Source of the DNA: SURF-21 sp964592775
Lineage (GTDB): Bacteria > Actinomycetota > Geothermincolia > Geothermincolales > RBG-13-55-18
Reading direction: 5' to 3'
NCBI GenBank assembly: GCA_964592775.1
Contig: CAZQFX010000087.1
Location: 1-11,976, forward strand
DNA length: 11,976 bases
The position numbers and the translations under genes were made by a program. The notes below the pieces were generated by a model that worked only from the letters and a program-made list of their open reading frames with translations, was not told the origin of the DNA and searched no databases. This document shows, one piece after another, positions 5,525 through 11,976 of the stretch (the stretch's first letter is position 1; each line of letters opens with the position of its first letter).

Positions 5525-6685
5525 ATGAAGGTCGTTTTCGACGGCACTCCGTTTCTCCTGGAGAAGACGGGCATAGGGCATTACGCCGAGAACCTGGCCG
5601 CCCATATCGCGCGCTCCAGGCCGGATCTCCAGCTCCGCCTCTTCGCCATATCGCTGCGGGGCGGGCACCGCCTGAGGCGTGCCGCACCCCCCTTGGAGGG
5701 CGTGGATGTGAAGGGGTACAACCTGCCCGCGAATTTCCTCTATTACACGTGGTGGAAGAGGACCTCGCTCCTCCCGGCGGAATCGCTGCTGGGGGAGTTC
5801 GATATCTTCCATGCCACCAACTATCAGGCGCCCGCCCTCAGGCGCGCGCGCCTGGTATCCACCGTGCACGACATCAACTTCGTGCGCTTCCCCGAGATGC
5901 AGAGCAAGGGCATCAGGCGCTTCATCTCCTCCCTCCCGGGATTGCTCGAGAGATCGCGCATGGTGCTCGCGGATTCGCGTTTCACCGCCGGGGAACTGCA
6001 GGAGGTATATGGTGTCTCCCCCGGGAAGGTCAGGGTGGTCTATCCCGGCCTGGATCCCGTTTTCCTGAGCGAGCCGGGAGAGGAGGAGATGGAGACCGCC
6101 CTGCGCGCCTACTGCCTCACGCCTCCCTACCTCGCCTACATCGGCAACCTGCACCCGCGCAAGAACCTGGCCACCCTGCTCGAGGCGTACTCGCTTCTGC
6201 GCGGGAGGGGCCTGGAGCACGGGCTTGCGGTGATCGGCGGGGGAGGGTTGGGCAGGCTGAACAACACCGAGCACCGCAAGCTGATGCAGCGCGTGATCGA
6301 CCTGGGCCTTGAGGACAAGGTGGCGTTCACCGGATACGTGCCCGAGGAGCGCCTGAGATGCCTCCTCGCCGGGGCCGAAATGCTGGTCTTCCCCTCCATC
6401 TACGAGGGCTTCGGGCTGCCGCCCCTGGAGGCCATGGCCTGCGGCGTGCCGGTGATCACCTCCAGCCGGGCCTCCCTGCCCGAGGTGGTCGGGGACGCCG
6501 CCCTGCTGCTGGAGGACCCCCTGGAGGCGGAGGAGATCGCCGCCGGGGTGGAGGCCCTCCTCTCAGATCCCGCCCTGCGTTCCCGCTTGGTGGACAGGGG
6601 CCGGGAGAGGGCCGGTTTGTTCACCTGGGAGAAGGCGGCCGGAGAGGTGCTGGAGGTATACGGCCGCGTGCTGGAGGGAGGCTGA
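5525..6685 (+). CDS. GT4 (GT-B fold) glycosyltransferase
   Basis: Retaining glycosyltransferase of 386 residues with the full GT4 layout. The N-terminal acceptor domain opens MKVVFDGTPFLLEKTGIGHY, with the Gly-rich loop at 15-20. HATNYQ, VSTVHDINFVRFPEM and VLADSRFTAGEL follow. The donor domain starts at YIGNLHPRKNL, continues through FTGYVPEERL, and holds the EX7E pair Glu294/Glu302 in YEGFGLPPLEAMACG. I chose ATG 5525 because the family starts with a MK-hydrophobic strand and AGGA precedes it; ATG 5504, in the same frame, would add seven residues (MAYGGQD) of no family character. It closely resembles the truncated GT4 at the left edge, so the two are probably paralogues adding related sugars. 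It lies 28 bases after the ArnE-like gene and 2 bases before the next. Sugar specificity is not readable. Confidence 0.93.
   Translation: MKVVFDGTPFLLEKTGIGHYAENLAAHIARSRPDLQLRLFAISLRGGHRLRRAAPPLEGVDVKGYNLPANFLYYTWWKRTSLLPAESLLGEFDIFHATNYQAPALRRARLVSTVHDINFVRFPEMQSKGIRRFISSLPGLLERSRMVLADSRFTAGELQEVYGVSPGKVRVVYPGLDPVFLSEPGEEEMETALRAYCLTPPYLAYIGNLHPRKNLATLLEAYSLLRGRGLEHGLAVIGGGGLGRLNNTEHRKLMQRVIDLGLEDKVAFTGYVPEERLRCLLAGAEMLVFPSIYEGFGLPPLEAMACGVPVITSSRASLPEVVGDAALLLEDPLEAEEIAAGVEALLSDPALRSRLVDRGRERAGLFTWEKAAGEVLEVYGRVLEGG
6676..6681 (+). promoter_or_regulatory. Ribosome-binding site supporting a TTG start
   Basis: GGGAGG inside the end of the preceding gene lies six bases before TTG 6688. No ATG or GTG gives a complete GT2 N-terminus, so this site decides the start of the next gene. 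Confidence 0.7.
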
Positions 6686-6687
6686 AA

Positions 6688-7707
6688 TTGCCCGGGTATA
6701 GAGACGCCGGCGGCGGGAAATCGGCGCATACGGCCACCATCCAGGGCCTGGCGGGGAAGGGCGGCATCTCCCTGGTGGCCACGGTGCGCGACGAGGCGGG
6801 CAACCTCGCGGAGTGGTGGACGAGCATCCTCGGCCAGTCGCGCCTGCCCGACGAGGTGGTCGTGGTGGACGGCGGCTCCAGCGACGGCACGGTGGAGCAG
6901 TTGTGGTCGCTGGCGGAGAGGGCGCCCTTTCCCGCGCGCATCGAGGTATGCGAGGGATGCAACATCGCCAGGGGCAGGAACACGGCCATCAGCCTGGCGT
7001 CATACGACGTCATCGCCGTGACCGACGCGGGCTGCGTCCTCGGCCCCTACTGGCTGGAAAAGATCGCCGCCCCCCTGGAGGCCGACCCGGGAACGGACCT
7101 GGCGGCCGGCTTCTACCAGCCGCTCACCGCGGGGTTTTTCGAGGAGGTCTCCGCCTGTGCCACCCTTCCCCTGGCATGGGAGGTGCGCGAGGCCCGCTTC
7201 CTGCCCTCCTCGCGCTCGCTGGCCTTCAGGCGCCGCGTATGGGAAGCGGCAGGCGGTTATCCCGAGTGGCTGGAGATCGGCGAGGACATGTACTTCAACC
7301 ATGCCTGGAAGAAGATGGGATTCCGCCACGCCCTGGCCAGGGACGCCCTGGTCTACTGGAGGATGAGGCGGAATCCGGGCTCGGTGTTGAAGCAGTACTT
7401 CCGCTATGCCCGCGGGGACGGGGAAGCGGGCATGTATCCCCGGCGCCACCTCATCCGTTTCGCCACCTACGGGTGGCTGGCTTTCTGTATCGCGTCTCCG
7501 AGGGGCAGGCGCCTGGCCGCGCCGACAGCGGCGGCCGCGGTGTTCTATGCCGGGCGCCGCTGGCTGCGCATCCCCGCCTACATGGAAGGGCGCCGATTCC
7601 GCGAGAAGGCGGCGGCGGTCCCCTGCGTGGCGCTGCTCGTGCCGGCCATCGACCTCGCCAAGATGGCGGGCTACCTGGCCGGCCTGGCGAGGAGGAAAAG
7701 CCGGTGA
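6688..7707 (+). CDS. GT2 (GT-A fold) glycosyltransferase
   Basis: Inverting GT-A glycosyltransferase of 339 residues, expected to use a nucleotide sugar at the cytoplasmic membrane face. The catalytic domain begins ISLVATVRDE at about residue 27, after a Gly-rich head. The nucleotide-binding VVVDGGSSDGT is centred on Asp61, the metal-binding motif is VTDAG (Asp113, a DxD variant usual in one GT2 branch), and GEDMYFNHAW carries the likely catalytic acidic pair Glu199-Asp200. The last ~90 residues hold hydrophobic stretches (WLAFCIAS, TAAAAVFYAG, CVALLVPAIDLAKMAGYLAG) that likely attach it to the membrane. The TTG start has GGGAGG six bases upstream and follows the previous stop by two bases. 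The frame extends upstream into the neighbouring gene, but that part is a shadow. The stop overlaps the next start (GTGA), pointing to translational coupling. Family sure, sugar unknown. Confidence 0.92.
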   Translation: MPGYRDAGGGKSAHTATIQGLAGKGGISLVATVRDEAGNLAEWWTSILGQSRLPDEVVVVDGGSSDGTVEQLWSLAERAPFPARIEVCEGCNIARGRNTAISLASYDVIAVTDAGCVLGPYWLEKIAAPLEADPGTDLAAGFYQPLTAGFFEEVSACATLPLAWEVREARFLPSSRSLAFRRRVWEAAGGYPEWLEIGEDMYFNHAWKKMGFRHALARDALVYWRMRRNPGSVLKQYFRYARGDGEAGMYPRRHLIRFATYGWLAFCIASPRGRRLAAPTAAAAVFYAGRRWLRIPAYMEGRRFREKAAAVPCVALLVPAIDLAKMAGYLAGLARRKSR

Positions 7708-8672
7708 GGGCGGCGCTGGTGATCGTCAACCACAACACCGCGGCGGACCTGCGCAAGTGCCTGGCCTCCGCGCGCGATACCCTCGGAGAAATGGAGACGC
7801 TGGTCGTGGACAACGGCTCCACGGACGGCAGCGTGGAGATGGTGAGGGGCGAGTTCCCCTGGGCGCGGCTGGTGGAGAACCCCGGCAACCCCGGCTATGC
7901 CTCGGCCTGCAACCGCGGCATCGCCTCCACCGCGGCGCCCTACGTCTTCATCCTCAACAGCGACATCGAGTTCCTGCCGGGAAACGATGAGGTCACCCGT
8001 GGACGGAAGGATGAAGGTCCGGACGCCGGGGCCCCGGACGCCGTGATCCCCGGAGGAGAGGGCGGCAAGCTGGAAGGCGGGATGCGGGCGGTGCTGGACC
8101 GCCTGGACGCCGACCCCGCCATCGGGGCTCTCGGCCCCATGCTCCTGAACAGCGACGGCAGCGCGCAGATGTCCTGCCGGCGCTTCCCATCCATGCTCGA
8201 GAATCTGGTGCACGGCTTTCTGGGGGACGTCTGGCCGGGGAATCCTCTTACCAGGTCCTACCAGATGAAGGACCTGGGCCGGGACCGGCCCACCGACGTC
8301 GACTGGGTCTCCGGCGCGGCGATGCTGCTGCGGCGGGAGGCGGCGGCCCGGGTGGGGAGCTTCGACGAGGCCTACTTCATGTACGTGGAGGACGTGGATA
8401 TCTGCTGGCGCCTGCGGGAGGCTGGGTACCGCGTGGTGTACGACCCCGCCATGCGCCTCGTCCATCACATCGGCAGGACCAGCTCCCAGCAATCGCTGCG
8501 CATGCTCTACCAGCACCACCGCAGCATGTTCGTCTTCTTCCGCAAGCGTTACCGCGGCTGGAAGAGGCTGGCGCTCCTGCCCCTCGTGGCGGCCGGGCTG
8601 GCGGCGAGGTTCCTGCTCTCTCTGCTCATCGGCTGGTTGAGGGGGCTGCGCGGGGAAGGGGACGGGGCTTGA
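7704..8672 (+). CDS. GT2 glycosyltransferase, rhamnosyltransferase-like, with an extra internal segment
   Basis: Inverting GT-A enzyme of 322 residues resembling WbbL/RfbN-type (COG1216) rhamnosyltransferases. It opens with RAALVIVNHNTAADLRKCL, then VVDNGSTDGS (Asp36), ENPGNPGYASACNRGI, and ILNSDIEF holding the DxD-equivalent Ser86-Asp87. Residues 94-126 are a charged, Gly/Pro-rich insert not usual in this family. The fold resumes with MRAVLDRLDADPAIGALGP, then WVSGAAMLLRR (about 201), FDEAYFMYVEDVDICWRLR with the acidic Glu229-Asp230, and HHIGRTSS. A hydrophobic C-terminal segment (about 290-312) probably tethers it to the membrane. The GTG at 7704 overlaps the previous TGA and has AGGAGG eight bases upstream. 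The stop overlaps the next TTG start. Rhamnose as donor is a family-level guess and no dTDP-rhamnose genes are in the window. Confidence 0.92.
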   Translation: MRAALVIVNHNTAADLRKCLASARDTLGEMETLVVDNGSTDGSVEMVRGEFPWARLVENPGNPGYASACNRGIASTAAPYVFILNSDIEFLPGNDEVTRGRKDEGPDAGAPDAVIPGGEGGKLEGGMRAVLDRLDADPAIGALGPMLLNSDGSAQMSCRRFPSMLENLVHGFLGDVWPGNPLTRSYQMKDLGRDRPTDVDWVSGAAMLLRREAAARVGSFDEAYFMYVEDVDICWRLREAGYRVVYDPAMRLVHHIGRTSSQQSLRMLYQHHRSMFVFFRKRYRGWKRLALLPLVAAGLAARFLLSLLIGWLRGLRGEGDGA

Positions 8673-10816
8673 TCGTCCTTCGCGCCGCGGCCCTTATCGC
8701 ATGCGTCTTCGTGCCCGGCTGGCTCGGCGTCTCGCTGATAGAAGCCGGAGACGAAACGCTGAAGAAGCGGGAGCGCCTGTTTCTGCTTTTCGCCCTGGGT
8801 ACCGGCATAATCTCCCTGTGGGCGCTCGTCCTCGCCCTTCTCGGTGCTTACAGCCTTACCGCCCTGCTCCTCGCGGTTGGCACGACCTCCGTCGCGCTGG
8901 CCCTGGCCGCACGGCGCCGCGTCCTGTGGATAAGGGGACTCGGGCTGAAGGATGTGGCACTCGCGCTGGCGATAGCGGCCATCGCCATCGTGCTCTTTGC
9001 GCCGCCCTGGAGCATCGTCTTCGGGTGGTCGGACGTGGGCGTGTACGCCAATATCGCGACCCACGTGGAGGAGGGGGGCGGGCTATCCGTGCACAACGAG
9101 GTCGCCTCGCGCGTGGACGAGGAGCGCCGCGACCTGCTCTATTACAGGGAGTCGAACAGGGCTTCCCCCGACGTGTACTTCGAGAACCAGTTCTTCATCA
9201 TAGACGATTTCGAGAGCGGCACGACCCGGCCCTGGTTCTATTTTCTCTGGCCCTCCCTCGTGGCGGTGTTCGCCTCCTTCCTGGGCGTATCCGCGCAATA
9301 TTGGGCGATAACCGCCGCCACCGTGCTGGCGCTATGGGGTTTCTTCGTCCTGGCTTGCCGCCTGCTCGGGTGGAGGTGGGCCATCGCCGCGGCGGCGCTC
9401 TTCGCCCTCTCCCCGTTGATGCTTTACTTTTCGCGTTACACCACATCGGAGATGATGAACCTGTACCTCTTCCTCGCTGGGTCCGTCTGCCTCCTGGCCT
9501 ACCTGCGGGCGGGGGGGTCGGGTGGCGGAAGGGGGCTCGCCGTCCTCGCGGCCGCCTACTATACCTTCGGCTTCCTCTGCCGTATAGACTTCGTCTTCCT
9601 GATGGTGCCGGTCGTCCTCTGTTACCTGGCCAGGAGGCTGTACGGAACCACCAGCAGCGATGACTATTGGTTCTTGGCGCTTCTTTCGGCGGGCGCCATG
9701 GTCGCCGTCCTCGCCGGCCTTCTCTTCTCGAAGACCTACTTTCGCTCGATATGGACAAGCTTCTTCGGGCCGCTCGACCCGAGGTTCTTCCTCCTCGCCA
9801 TCCTCATCGCCGCGGCGGCGGCCGCAGCCTTTGTATTCGCAGACAGGCTGCGGCCATACGCGCGCAAGGCGGCGGAAGCCCGCGCCCTATGGATACCGGC
9901 GCTGTGGCTGATCCTCGCGGCAGCATTCGCCTATCTCTACTTCATAAGACCGCTGGGAGAGGGGCCGGTGGTCAGCTACGGGTTCATCAAGGAAGCCAGG
10001 GGGCCTAACTATATCAACGAGAACCTGGTCAGGTGGGGGTGGTACCTGTCGTTCGCAGGCCTGCTCGCCGTGTTCGCGGGCTACGGCGCCTGGTTCACGA
10101 GGCATCGGGATTTCGGGGAATATGCCCTTGGCCTGACGGGCCTCGCCTTCACCCTGCTCTATGCCTGGGATATGAGGGCAATGCCCATGCACATCCTGGC
10201 CATGCGCAGGCTCTTGCCCGTAGTCTTCCCCATGGCGGTGTTGGCCATAGCGTATGCTCTCAAAGTGCTAATCGGCAGCGCGGAACTTCTCAGGGCGCGC
10301 GGGAGCACAGCCTGGTTCGCCCGTGCATCCAAGGCCCTGGCACTGGCCGCCCTGCTTTACCTGATCGTTTTCTCCGTCAACGCCTCGTTGCCGGTCTTCG
10401 GGCTGGACGAGAGCGGCAACCAGGTGGAGATGTGCGAGAAGACCGCCGCCGACGTGGGCGACGATGGCGTCGTGATCATGGACTACCATCTCGGGGATCT
10501 CTTCGGTTCCCCGCTGAGGTGCATGCACGGGGTGGAGAACGCCTGGCTTAAGGACAATGCCGTCCTGGGGGAAGACGAATTCCTGCTCCTCCTCGAGGAC
10601 CTCGGCTTCGCGGAGGAGGCTGTCTACCTGTTGTGGCGTCCAGGCCAGTCCGGGGAGCTGCCGGCGCTGGCAGGGTCCCTGCAGGCGGAGAAAGTCGGGG
10701 CATACCGCTTCCGGGAGGAGAGCCTGGAAAAGACCTTCGACGGGAGGCCGGAGAGAAGAGTACGCCATGACGAAAGGGTTGTACTCTACCGGCTGCAGGC
10801 AGAAAATACGCGCTGA
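8669..10816 (+). CDS. Polytopic GT-C-type glycosyltransferase (GT39/GT83-like)
   Basis: A 715-residue integral membrane protein with roughly 13 hydrophobic helices up to residue 570 and a soluble tail of about 135 residues. GT-C enzymes take a sugar from polyprenyl-phosphate and attach it outside the membrane. The mark of the fold is the acidic motif WSDVGVYANIA (Asp122) in the first large outer loop. Here it follows four N-terminal helices, where simpler GT-C enzymes have one. Later landmarks are RYTTSEMMNLYLFL (about 256-269), with the R-x-x-x-SE wording of GT39 relatives, and AMRRLLPVVFP (about 511-521). The TTG start overlaps the previous TGA (TTGA) and lies just before a complete first helix. 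It closes the tightly coupled run whose first gene is ArnE-like, so the two may share a lipid-linked sugar. A lipid-linked-oligosaccharide or other surface mannosyl/arabinosyl transferase is equally possible. No family is certain from sequence reading alone. Confidence 0.82.
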   Translation: MIVLRAAALIACVFVPGWLGVSLIEAGDETLKKRERLFLLFALGTGIISLWALVLALLGAYSLTALLLAVGTTSVALALAARRRVLWIRGLGLKDVALALAIAAIAIVLFAPPWSIVFGWSDVGVYANIATHVEEGGGLSVHNEVASRVDEERRDLLYYRESNRASPDVYFENQFFIIDDFESGTTRPWFYFLWPSLVAVFASFLGVSAQYWAITAATVLALWGFFVLACRLLGWRWAIAAAALFALSPLMLYFSRYTTSEMMNLYLFLAGSVCLLAYLRAGGSGGGRGLAVLAAAYYTFGFLCRIDFVFLMVPVVLCYLARRLYGTTSSDDYWFLALLSAGAMVAVLAGLLFSKTYFRSIWTSFFGPLDPRFFLLAILIAAAAAAAFVFADRLRPYARKAAEARALWIPALWLILAAAFAYLYFIRPLGEGPVVSYGFIKEARGPNYINENLVRWGWYLSFAGLLAVFAGYGAWFTRHRDFGEYALGLTGLAFTLLYAWDMRAMPMHILAMRRLLPVVFPMAVLAIAYALKVLIGSAELLRARGSTAWFARASKALALAALLYLIVFSVNASLPVFGLDESGNQVEMCEKTAADVGDDGVVIMDYHLGDLFGSPLRCMHGVENAWLKDNAVLGEDEFLLLLEDLGFAEEAVYLLWRPGQSGELPALAGSLQAEKVGAYRFREESLEKTFDGRPERRVRHDERVVLYRLQAENTR

Positions 10817-10851
10817 CCGCGCCCTCCGATACCCGCATGGCTTATCTCGGT

Positions 10852-10857
10852 TATAAT
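10852..10857 (+). promoter_or_regulatory. Candidate -10 box of the last GT4 gene
   Basis: TATAAT at 10852-10857 is a perfect -10 hexamer, 35 bases after the previous stop. No convincing -35 or TGN extension is present, so it may be a weak internal promoter that gives the last gene some independence from the operon. Transcripts would start near 10864. Confidence 0.45.
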
Positions 10858-10909
10858 CGAAAACGACGAACGGGAGTGCGTGGATGCGGAACAGGGGAGC
10901 GACATAGGG

Positions 10910-11976
10910 ATGGCCGGAGGGTTGACGGTAACAGCGAGGCCGCAAGGCCGGGAGATCGAGGTATCGATGATCGGAACCCTGCCCCCCCTAAAGGGGATCA
11001 GCCCCTACTGCGCTGAACTGGTAAGTCACCTGAGCTTCTACGTCAACCTGGAATTCCTTGATTTCAGCAAGCTCTACATGGAGAGCCTGTACCCGGGGGG
11101 CACCAGCGAAGAGGACCTTTATCCCATCATCCTCGATGATATCGATTTCATCCACAGAAAAGCCATCAACTCCCTGAACCCGCTGAGCTGGATAAGGGCC
11201 GGCCTCTCTCTGCGCGGCAAGGCAGTACATGCTCAGTGGTGGACTTCAGTGCTCGCCCCCGTTTACTTCACGATTCTAGTGGTCTCCAGGATAAGGAGAC
11301 GAAGAATAATAATCACCGTCCATAACGCGGAACCCCATGAAGAGAACCCGGTGTTCAAGCTGCTGAACAGAGCGATCATTCGCCTGGGTGACGAGATCAT
11401 CGTGCACAATAATTCCAATCGCGATAAGGTCATAGATCAGATGGGCGGCGAGAGAAGGCCGGTACACGTCATCCCGCACATCCCCTTCTCCTCGGTGCAG
11501 AACGGCTCGACCGGGTCGTGCGAGACCTCCCTGCGGGAGGAACTGGGGCTTGAAAAAGACTGCAGGCTGGTCCTCTTCTTCGGGAATATAAGGGATTATA
11601 AGGGCCTGGACATACTGCTCAACGCGGTCCCGGAGGTCCTGCAGAGGAACCCCGACTCCTTTTTTCTTATCGCCGGGCAGCCATGGGAGGAATGGGACAA
11701 GTACGAGCGCATCATCCTGAAACGGGGGATAGAAAGGAACATCAAGACCGACCTCCGCTACCTGCCCTTCAACGAGCTGCACAGATACATCATGGAAGCG
11801 GACCTCATCGTCTTTCCGTTCAAGAGGCTGGACTCGGCAAGCGGCGCCGTGGTCATGGCCCGGTCATTTGGGAAACCGGTTGTGGCGAGCGACATCGGGA
11901 GCATCGCTGACCTCGAGGATGAGGGGATCTTTTTGGCCAAGCCCGGGTGCCCGGAGTCGCTGGGCAGGATCATCAG
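10910..11976 (+). CDS. GT4-type glycosyltransferase lacking the usual EX7E glutamates, 3' end cut by window
   Basis: The frame is open without a stop from 10910 to the right edge (355 codons plus two bases). A short variable head precedes the Rossmann start VSMIGTLPPLKGISPYCAEL (about residue 18). AQWWT, ITVHNAEPHEE and VHNNSNRDKV belong to the acceptor domain. LVLFFGNIRDYKGLDILL (about 220-236) opens the donor domain, and FPFKRLDSASGAVVMARSFG occupies the sugar-binding loop. That loop lacks both Glu of the common EX7E motif and has the SASG wording of a separate GT4 subgroup in which Q/S-SG replaces the first Glu. Start choice is uncertain. ATG 10910 has AGGGGAG ten bases upstream; GTG 10880 and ATG 10967 are in-frame alternatives. 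It is less tightly packed (93 bases after the previous stop) and has its own TATAAT box. Only the C-terminal helices are missing. Confidence 0.88.
   Translation, partial: MAGGLTVTARPQGREIEVSMIGTLPPLKGISPYCAELVSHLSFYVNLEFLDFSKLYMESLYPGGTSEEDLYPIILDDIDFIHRKAINSLNPLSWIRAGLSLRGKAVHAQWWTSVLAPVYFTILVVSRIRRRRIIITVHNAEPHEENPVFKLLNRAIIRLGDEIIVHNNSNRDKVIDQMGGERRPVHVIPHIPFSSVQNGSTGSCETSLREELGLEKDCRLVLFFGNIRDYKGLDILLNAVPEVLQRNPDSFFLIAGQPWEEWDKYERIILKRGIERNIKTDLRYLPFNELHRYIMEADLIVFPFKRLDSASGAVVMARSFGKPVVASDIGSIADLEDEGIFLAKPGCPESLGRII

Noticed and set aside
5496..5528. Ten-codon mini-ORF (MEEWRTAGRT) linking the ArnE-like stop to the GT4 start
   Set aside because: Its overlaps with both neighbours are neat, but it has no ribosome-binding site and such short frames are expected by chance.
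6358..6687. N-terminal extension of the first GT2 gene
   Set aside because: It overlaps the end of the GT4 gene and is a Gly/Arg-rich shadow. The GT2 fold begins only after TTG 6688.
6813..7703. N-terminal extension of the second GT2 gene to give 619 residues
   Set aside because: It is a shadow frame over the previous GT2 gene. GTG 7704 with AGGAGG upstream gives the normal GT2 start.
1..11976. Insertion sequences, integrase sites, CRISPR arrays or rRNA
   Set aside because: No transposase or integrase motifs, terminal repeats, regular spacer repeats or conserved RNA signatures were seen on either strand.

Overview
This is a GC-rich bacterial window whose genes are nearly all for building a surface polysaccharide or glycolipid. 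Non-ATG starts (TTG, GTG) behind strong Shine-Dalgarno sequences, frequent AGG arginine codons, GC-biased third positions and extended -10 promoters (TGNTATAAT) suit a high-GC, probably Gram-positive-type lineage such as a deep-branching actinobacterium. That placement is inference. No rRNA, marker gene, mobile element or CRISPR array was found.

Layout. The left edge holds the 3' end of a GT4 glycosyltransferase (+). Convergent with it is a minus-strand gene (979-2095) for an uncharacterised protein made of two similar halves, each starting with a CxxCG pair. A single extra base near 1633-1642 breaks its reading frame. After a 290-base spacer comes a minus-strand UDP-glucose 6-dehydrogenase gene (2386-3669). 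A 474-base spacer (3670-4143) holds a perfect 12-bp palindrome and a short protein-like fragment. It separates that gene from a divergent, plus-strand predicted lipoprotein gene (4144-4962).

An extended -10 promoter (4972-4998) and a structured leader then precede a tight plus-strand run: an ArnE-like small membrane protein (5077-5496), a GT4 glycosyltransferase (5525-6685), two GT2 glycosyltransferases (6688-7707 and 7704-8672) and a 715-residue polytopic GT-C-type glycosyltransferase (8669-10816). Junctions from 6685 onward are 2 bases apart or overlap by 4, which indicates one translationally coupled operon. A further TATAAT box precedes another GT4 gene (10910 onward) that runs off the right edge.

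How the parts may work together (inference). UDP-glucose dehydrogenase supplies UDP-glucuronate, the precursor of several acidic, pentose and aminopentose sugars. The GT4 and GT2 enzymes would assemble a glycan at the cytoplasmic face. The ArnE-like protein could flip a polyprenyl-phosphate-linked sugar that the GT-C enzyme then transfers outside the membrane, much as ArnE/F and ArnT do in lipid A modification. No priming phosphoglycosyltransferase, Wzx, Wzy or ABC exporter is present here, so the cluster must continue outside the window.

The most unusual items are the frameshifted two-copy CxxCG protein, a 33-residue low-complexity insert beside the active-site loop of one GT2 enzyme, the hairpin leader of the operon, and the ArnE-like/GT-C pairing.
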